Shown here: positions 58,571 through 64,000 of the stretch, piece by piece
Position numbering within the stretch: the first letter of the stretch is position 1
Layout: each line of letters begins with the position of its first letter
NCBI GenBank assembly: GCA_965198715.1
Contig: CBDAPV010000001.1
Coordinates: forward strand, 1,240,001 to 1,304,000
DNA length: 64,000 nucleotides
Origin: RH-AL1 sp965198715
GTDB taxonomy: Bacteria > Pseudomonadota > Alphaproteobacteria > Rhizobiales > Beijerinckiaceae
Direction of reading: 5' to 3'
Position numbers and translations under genes: made by a program
Notes under the pieces: generated by a model
What the model was told of the DNA's origin: nothing
Seen by the model: only the letters and a program-made list of their open reading frames with translations
Databases searched by the model: none

Positions 58571-58799
58571 GTCTGCTGGAGTTGCCCTTGGACGGCAAAG
58601 ACCAGGATGGTCATTTCGCTGGCGAGCGCGGAGGCGTTCGCCGCGCTTGGGGCTCCCGGTCTTTCGCGGACCGGTCTTTCGCGACCCTTGCGTCGCCTCC
58701 GGGCCTGGGCTACACGACACCCATCAATTCTCATCGCTGAGCCGTTTGAGAGTGGGTCCTCCCGGACCCGCTCTTTCTCGCTTTAGCCGGGACCGCCCG

Positions 58800-59594
58800 T
58801 TGAGCGACACCATCTCGCCTGCCGACCTCCTCGATGAGCCGCGCCTCTCCGAGGAGCACGGCGTCGCCCTGCAGGTCGCGCACGTCGCGGCACCGGTGCT
58901 GCGCGACCTCGGGTTCCGACTGGTGCGCGTGAAGCTCTCGTCGCAGGACGGTACCACGCTGCAGATCATGGCCGAGCGGCCGGACGGCACCATGGACGTC
59001 GCCGGCTGCGAGGCGATCAGCGAGGCACTGTCGCCGGTTCTCGACGTCGAGGACCCGGTCAAGAGCGAGTATCGGCTCGAGATCTCCTCGCCCGGGATCG
59101 ACCGGCCGCTGATGCGGGTGTCCGATTTCCGCCGCGCCGTCGGCTACGAGGCCAAAGTCGAGATGAGCGTGGCCACGGAGGGCCGCAAGCGCTTCCGCGG
59201 GCGCCTCGACGGCGTCGACGACGAGGGCGGTGCGCCGGTCGTCACCTTGACACGGTTCGATGCCAAGCCGGGCGAGCCCGAGATCGTGCGGCTGCCGCTC
59301 GCCGACATCGAGGACGGGCGGCTGGTGCTGACCGACGATCTCATTCGCGAAAGCCTGCGTGCCGCCAAGCTCGCCGCGCAGGAGGCCGAGGCGGAGGGAG
59401 CCGAGCACGAGGACGGCGATGACGATGGCGTGGACGACGCCGCGCCCGAAGAGACCGAGGCTGCGCCCGCCAAGGGACCGGGGCGCTTCGCCCTGCGCAA
59501 TGCCGCCAAGCAGGCCAAATCCAGACCCATCCTGCCCGCCGGCGTCCGCGCCGGCTTCAAAGCCAGTCCGCGCGCCAAGCCGCGCCAGCCATAG
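58800..59594 (+). CDS. rimP: Ribosome maturation factor RimP
   Basis: A 264-residue protein needed for 30S assembly. The RimP core covers about residues 20-190: LGFRLVRVKLSSQDGTTLQIMAERPDGTMDVAGCEAISEALSPVLDVEDPVKSEYRLEISSPGIDRPLMRVSDF. An acidic then basic C-terminal extension of about 75 residues, not needed in E. coli RimP, follows. The start is inferred as TTG 58800; a long upstream frame has no homology. First gene of rimP-nusA-ylxR-infB. Confidence 0.9.
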   Translation: MSDTISPADLLDEPRLSEEHGVALQVAHVAAPVLRDLGFRLVRVKLSSQDGTTLQIMAERPDGTMDVAGCEAISEALSPVLDVEDPVKSEYRLEISSPGIDRPLMRVSDFRRAVGYEAKVEMSVATEGRKRFRGRLDGVDDEGGAPVVTLTRFDAKPGEPEIVRLPLADIEDGRLVLTDDLIRESLRAAKLAAQEAEAEGAEHEDGDDDGVDDAAPEETEAAPAKGPGRFALRNAAKQAKSRPILPAGVRAGFKASPRAKPRQP

Positions 59595-59606
59595 GAGACC
59601 AACGCC

Positions 59607-61208
59607 ATGGCGATTGCCGCCAACAAGCTCGAGCTGCTGCAGATCGCCGACGCCGTCGCGCGCGAGAAATCCATTGATCGCCAGATCGTGCTCGAGTCGA
59701 TGGAGGACGCCATGCAGAAGGCGGCCCGTTCGCGCTACGGCCAGGAAACCGAGGTGCGCGCCGAGATCAACCCGAAGACCGGGGAGGTGCGGTTCTCGCG
59801 CCTGCTCCTCGTCGTCGAGGAGATCGAGAACGACGCCACCCAGATCCTGTTGCCCGACGCCCACAAGAAGAACCCGGCGGCGCAGCTCGGCGATTGGATC
59901 GCCGAGACGCTGCCGCCGTTCGACTTCGGCCGCATCGCCGCGCAATCGGCCAAGCAGGTCATCGTGCAGAAGGTCCGCGATGCCGAGCGCGACCGCCAGT
60001 ACGAGGAATACAAGGACCGCATCGGCGACATCGTCAACGGCGTCGTCAAGCGCGTCGAATACGGCAACACGATCATCGATCTCGGCCGCGGCGAGGCCAC
60101 CATCCGCCGCGACGAGTCGATCCCGCGCGAGCTGTTCCGCCCGGGCGACCGCGCGCGGGCCTACGTCTACGACGTGCGCCGTGAGCCGCGCGGCCCGCAG
60201 ATCTTCCTGTCGCGCACCCACCCGCAGTTCATGGCCAAGCTGTTCCGCCAGGAAGTGCCGGAGATCTACGACGGCGTGATCGAGGTCAAATCCGTGGCGC
60301 GTGATCCCGGCTCGCGCGCGAAGATCGCCGTGACGTCGCGCGATTCCTCGATCGACCCCGTCGGCGCCTGCGTCGGCATGCGCGGCTCGCGCGTGCAGGC
60401 CGTGGTGCAGGAGCTGCAGGGCGAGAAGATCGACATCATCCCATGGTCGCCCGACGAGGCGACCTTCATCGTCAACGCGCTGCAGCCGGCCGAGGTGGTC
60501 AAGGTGGTGCTCGACGAGGATTCCAACCGCATCGAGGTGGTGGTGCCCGACGACCAGCTGTCGCTGGCGATCGGCCGCCGCGGCCAGAACGTGCGCCTCG
60601 CCTCGCAGCTGACGGGCTGGGACATCGACATCCTGACCGAGGCAGAGGAGTCCGAGCGCCGGCAGAAGGAGTTCAACGAGCGAACGCAGGCCTTCATGGA
60701 ATCGCTCGACCTCGACGAGGTCGTCGGCCAGCTGCTCGCCTCCGAAGGCTTCCGCTCCGTCGAGGAGCTCGCCTACGTCGAGCTCGCGGAGCTCGCCGCG
60801 ATCGAAGGCTTCGACGAGGACACCGCCGGCGAGATCCAGCAGCGCGCGCTCGATCACCTCGCCAAGATCGACGCCGAATTCGACGCCAAGCGCACCGAGC
60901 TCGGCGTCGCCGACGAACTCAAGGAGATCGAGGGCATCACCCTGCCGATGCTGGTCAAGCTCGGCGAGAACGATGTGAAGTCGATCGAGGACCTCGCCGG
61001 CTGCGCCACCGACGACCTCACCGGCTGGACCGACCGGGTCAACGGCGAGCCGGTGAAGAACGCCGGGTTCTTCGACGGGCTGGACCTGTCGCGCGAGGAT
61101 GCCGAAGCGCTGATCATGCGCGCCCGCCTCCATATCGGCTGGATCGACGCGATGCCCGAGCCTGCGGTGGAAGCGGTCGAGGAGCCGGTGGAAACGGCGG
61201 CGGAGTAG
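59607..61208 (+). CDS. nusA: Transcription termination/antitermination factor NusA
   Basis: A 533-residue NusA. N-terminal domain with ELLQIADAVAREKSIDRQIVLESMEDAMQKAARSRYG; S1 domain around GDIVNGVVKRVEYGNTIIDLG; two KH domains (VGACVGMRGSRVQAVVQELQGEKIDII, VPDDQLSLAIGRRGQNVRLASQLTG); and C-terminal acidic helical repeats (LASEGFRSVEELAYVELAELAAIEGFDEDTA and a second copy). It modulates pausing and termination. GGAG precedes ATG 59607, 12 bases after rimP. Confidence 0.97.
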   Translation: MAIAANKLELLQIADAVAREKSIDRQIVLESMEDAMQKAARSRYGQETEVRAEINPKTGEVRFSRLLLVVEEIENDATQILLPDAHKKNPAAQLGDWIAETLPPFDFGRIAAQSAKQVIVQKVRDAERDRQYEEYKDRIGDIVNGVVKRVEYGNTIIDLGRGEATIRRDESIPRELFRPGDRARAYVYDVRREPRGPQIFLSRTHPQFMAKLFRQEVPEIYDGVIEVKSVARDPGSRAKIAVTSRDSSIDPVGACVGMRGSRVQAVVQELQGEKIDIIPWSPDEATFIVNALQPAEVVKVVLDEDSNRIEVVVPDDQLSLAIGRRGQNVRLASQLTGWDIDILTEAEESERRQKEFNERTQAFMESLDLDEVVGQLLASEGFRSVEELAYVELAELAAIEGFDEDTAGEIQQRALDHLAKIDAEFDAKRTELGVADELKEIEGITLPMLVKLGENDVKSIEDLAGCATDDLTGWTDRVNGEPVKNAGFFDGLDLSREDAEALIMRARLHIGWIDAMPEPAVEAVEEPVETAAE

Positions 61209-61217
61209 CCCACGCTA

Positions 61218-61322
61218 GTTATTCCGGGCGGCAAAGCCGAACCCGGAACCGGTAAGCACAAACCCTTTCGGATCATGCGAGGCGCACCGGCCGGCTCTTC
61301 GCTGCGCTCCGTCAGGAATGAC
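61218..61322. repeat. REP-like inverted repeat between nusA and ylxR
   Basis: GTTATTCCGGGCGG...ACCCGGAACCGG at one end and GTCAGGAATGAC at the other, the same class as at 13456-13560. Its insertion inside an otherwise tight operon separates nusA from ylxR by about 120 bases and may act as a processing hairpin. Confidence 0.6.
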
Positions 61323-61331
61323 GAGACCCAT

Positions 61332-61967
61332 ATGGACAAGGACGAGAGTGGCCCCGAGCGCACCTGCATCGTCACCCGCGCCAAGCTGTCGCCGGAGGCG
61401 ATGATCCGCTTCGTGGTCGGGCCGGAAGGGGTCGTCGTGCCGGATATCCGCCGCCGCCTTCCCGGACGCGGCGTCTGGGTGACGGCCTCAAGCGCGCTGG
61501 TGACCAGGGCGGCGACCAAGGGCGCGTTCGCCCGCGGCTTCAAGGCCAAGGTCCGCGCCGATGCCGCGCTGGCCACTGAGGTCGACGCGCTCCTGGAGCG
61601 CGACGCGCTAGGCTCGCTCGCCATGGCCAACAAGGCCGGCGCGGTCACCACGGGTTTCGCCAAGGTCGAGTCCGCCCTGGGCGCGGGGCAGGTGGTGGCG
61701 ATCCTTCACGCCAGCGAGGCGGCGGAGGACGGCTGCCGCAAGCTCGAAGCCGCAGCCCGACGTCGCGGCGGAGCCGAGCCGCCGCCGAGCGTCAAACTGT
61801 TTTGCGGCGAGCAATTGGATTTGGCTTTGGGACGCGTAAATGTCATACATGCCGCGCTTGCCGTGGGACCGGCGGGCAAAGCATTCCTGGGGCGCTGCCA
61901 CCGCTTGACGGTCTTCCGGACCGCTGCGGGGCAAGACGAGGCTGACGCGAAGGCGGCGTCGGCCTAA
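61332..61967 (+). CDS. YlxR-family RNA-binding protein fused to an L7Ae-like domain
   Basis: A 211-residue protein. The N-terminal YlxR domain (ERTCIVTRAKLSPEAMIRFVVGPEGVVVPDIRRRLPGRGVWVTAS) has the GRG motif. The C-terminal half (ALGSLAMANKAGAVTTGFAKVESALGAGQVVAILHASEAAEDGCRKL) resembles an L7Ae/L30e-like domain. Such two-domain proteins lie between nusA and infB in many alphaproteobacteria and are thought to bind RNA. ATG 61332 is chosen because the domain starts there. Confidence 0.82.
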   Translation: MDKDESGPERTCIVTRAKLSPEAMIRFVVGPEGVVVPDIRRRLPGRGVWVTASSALVTRAATKGAFARGFKAKVRADAALATEVDALLERDALGSLAMANKAGAVTTGFAKVESALGAGQVVAILHASEAAEDGCRKLEAAARRRGGAEPPPSVKLFCGEQLDLALGRVNVIHAALAVGPAGKAFLGRCHRLTVFRTAAGQDEADAKAASA

Positions 61968-62049
61968 CGGCATTGCCGGCGAACCCTCGATTGCGCGAGC
62001 GCGCACCATACATTTGGCGTCAGGCCAAGGATCAGGACGAAAGCACATA

Positions 62050-64000
62050 TGACTGAACAGAAGGCACCTTCCAAAACACTGTCGCTCAAGCGACCGGTCG
62101 AGGCGGGCGTCGTCAGGCAGAGCTTCTCCCACGGCCGTTCGAAAACGGTGGTGGTCGAGAAGGTCAAGACCCGCCCGATCCTTTCCAACAAGCCTGCCGG
62201 TGCCGCTGCGCCGAGGCCTGCCGCTCCGCAGCCGACCCCTGCCGCTCCGCCGCCGCCCGCGGCGCCGGCTGCACCGGTGGCGCCGCGCAGCGCGACCGTT
62301 GCCGCCGCGGCACCGGCGCGTCCGACGCCTCCGGCTCCCGTCCCCGCGCCGGTGCCGCCTCAGGCGGCCGCCTCGCCGGCTCCGCAGGTGGCGGCCCCGG
62401 TCGCCCCGCCGCCGACGGCCGCGGTCGCTCCGGTAGAGGTCGCTCCGCGCGCCGAGGCACCGCCGTCGCGTCCGGCACCCATCGCCGCAACGGCGCCCGC
62501 CGTCGTGATCCCCGTCTCCCCCGGGCCGCGGATGATCGCACCGGCGCCGGCGCACCCGACGCCGCGGGCTGCCGCTCCGGCGCCAGTGGCGCCAAGGGGC
62601 GCGACGCCGGCCGCATCGACGACGCCGCGCCCGACCCCGACCCGCGGCGTGGTGCTCCGCACCCTTACCGAGGAAGAGCGCGACGCGCGCACCCGTGCCC
62701 TTTCCGGCGCCAAGGAGCGTGAAGACGACGACCGTCGCCGCGCTATCGCCGAATCGGCGCTGCGTGCCGAACGCGACGAACGCGACCGCGTCGAGCGCGC
62801 CGCCGCCGAGGAGCGCAAGCGCGAGGAGGATGCCCGGCGCGCCACGGAGCAGGAGACCCGCCGCCGCACCGAGGCAGAGGCCTCGCGTCGCCTCGCTGGC
62901 GGCGAGCCCGCGCCGTCTTACCGGCCGGCCGCAGCCTCTCCGGTCGCGCGTCGCCCGATCTCCTCGCCCGCGCCGAGCGGCTTCGCCCCGGCCGGCCCGC
63001 GTCCGCTGACGCCCGTCGAAGGCAGCGAAGACGGCGAGAAGCGCATCATTCGCCGCCCAGGCATGCCGACCAAGGTCGTGATGCCGGCGCGCACGCCCAC
63101 CCGCCCGAGCCCCGGAGGCCAGAAGGACCGTGGCCGCCTCACTGTGTCCACGGCCACCGGTGACAGCGCGGAGGACCGCACGCGCTCCGTGGCCTCGTTC
63201 CGCCGGCGCACACAGCGGCTCAAGGGCCACCAGGCCGAGCAGAAGGATAAGATCGCACGCCAGGTGCTGCTGCCCGAGACGATCACGATCCAGGAACTCG
63301 CCAACCGCATGTCGGAGCGCGCCGTCGATGTTATCAAGCTGCTTATGAAGCAGGGTCAGATGGCGACGATCAACGACGTCATCGATGCCGACACCGCGCA
63401 GATCATCGCCGAGGAGCTCGGCCACTCGGTCAAGCGCGTCGCCGAGGCCGACGTCGAGGAGGGCCTGTTCGACAGCCCCGACGACGACGATCACCTGCTG
63501 TCGCGCCCGCCCGTCGTGACCATCATGGGCCACGTCGACCACGGCAAGACCTCGCTGCTCGACGCTCTGCGCAACGCCCACGTCCAGTCCGGCGAGGCCG
63601 GCGGCATCACCCAGCACATCGGCGCCTACCAGATCACCGCCGAGGACGGCCGCAGCACGACCTTCATCGACACGCCCGGCCACGCCGCCTTCACCCAGAT
63701 GCGCGCCCGCGGCGCCAAGGTGACGGACATCGTGGTGCTGGTGGTGGCGGCCGACGACAGCGTCATGCCGCAGACGGTGGAGGCGATCTCCCACGCCAAG
63801 GCGGCCGACGTGCCGATCATCGTGGCGATCAACAAGATCGACAAGCCGGATGCCAAGCCCGACCGCGTGCGCGGCGAGCTGGTGCAGCACGGCGTGCAGG
63901 TCGAGACCCTCGGCGGCGACGTCCTTGAGGTCGAGGTCTCGGCGCTCAAGCGGACCAATCTCGACGGGCTGCTCGAGCTGATCGCGCTGCAGGCCGAGAT
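62050..64000 (+). CDS. infB: Translation initiation factor IF-2, 5' part
   Basis: Starts at ATG 62050 and runs off the window. The N-terminus (MTEQKAPSKTLSLKRPVEAG...SFSHGRSKTVVVEKVKTR) is the IF2-associated segment. A proline/alanine-rich linker and a charged coiled coil of about 350 residues follow (ERDDRRRAIAESALRAERDERDRVERAAAEERKR-like). The GTPase domain begins near 63520 with G1 GHVDHGKTSLLD, G3 DTPGHAAFTQMR and G4 NKID. It brings initiator tRNA to the 30S subunit. The G-domain is cut by the window end. Confidence 0.96.

Noticed and set aside
58731..61133. An 800-codon minus-strand frame opposite rimP-nusA
   Set aside because: Antisense shadow of the well-supported rimP and nusA genes.

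Overview
The window is about 64 kb of GC-rich (roughly two-thirds G+C) chromosome from an alphaproteobacterium, most likely of the order Hyphomicrobiales (Rhizobiales). The evidence is the gene set: an NdvA-type cyclic glucan exporter, an NDUFA12-type complex I accessory protein, a squalene-hopene cyclase, a PleC/PdhS-like kinase, an HWE-family kinase, a clpP-clpX-lon cluster, rpoH, a DUF1674 (SDHAF4-like) protein, and a 6S RNA next to 5-formyl-THF cyclo-ligase. I cannot name genus or species. No tRNA, rRNA, CRISPR array, insertion sequence or prophage was seen. Almost everything is core chromosome; the accessory element is a cluster of toxin-antitoxin-like modules around leuS.

Layout. 1-4.1 kb: 3' end of a PhoR-like kinase, ndvA (minus) with a possible small RNA/terminator downstream, and an RluD-like pseudouridine synthase. 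4.1-10.4 kb: VapBC, a DUF4160/DUF2442-HTH pair, lptE, leuS and a HigBA pair. leuS carries an AT-rich (about 40% GC) in-frame segment in its editing-domain region and is preceded in frame by a small ORF with a relative at 36.9 kb. holA, usually next to lptE, is 49 kb away. 10.9-15.9 kb: lon, clpX, clpP. 16-18.4 kb: CsbD, LrgAB, a small secreted protein and NDUFA12. 18.6-23.5 kb: squalene-hopene cyclase, a histidine kinase, a UDG-family protein and a small membrane protein.

23.5-30.6 kb is a minus-strand pentose-phosphate operon, tkt-gnd-zwf-HAD-HAD-pgl. 30.7-36.8 kb has an HWE kinase divergent from an RND efflux adaptor/pump pair. 37.4-38.2 kb is rpmI-rplT with a promoter and an attenuator-like hairpin. 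38.3-43.3 kb carries DUF1674/DUF4864, an XRE regulator, DUF1328, an RNase T2 pair, a YmdB-type phosphodiesterase, the formyl-THF cyclo-ligase and 6S RNA. The start region of the cyclo-ligase is tandemly duplicated, which creates a 9-codon upstream ORF.

43.3-50.7 kb holds small hypotheticals, a large hybrid PAS kinase, an HNH nuclease, thiE, DUF4142, DUF2244 and nth, and a KGG stress protein. 50.7-57.5 kb holds an MFS transporter, an AT-rich outer-membrane beta-barrel gene, serC with a DUF4345 partner, holA and rpoH. 57.7-64 kb holds two small secreted proteins and the translation/transcription operon rimP-nusA-ylxR-infB, which runs off the window.

Functional themes are proteostasis (Lon, ClpXP, RpoH), central carbon and NADPH supply (pentose-phosphate operon), envelope biogenesis (LptE, hopanoids, cyclic glucan, OMP) and stress-associated small proteins (CsbD, KGG, DUF1328). 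The observations most worth following are the chimeric-looking leuS, the small LQPIF protein pair, the duplicated cyclo-ligase start with its uORF, and the candidate RNA downstream of ndvA.
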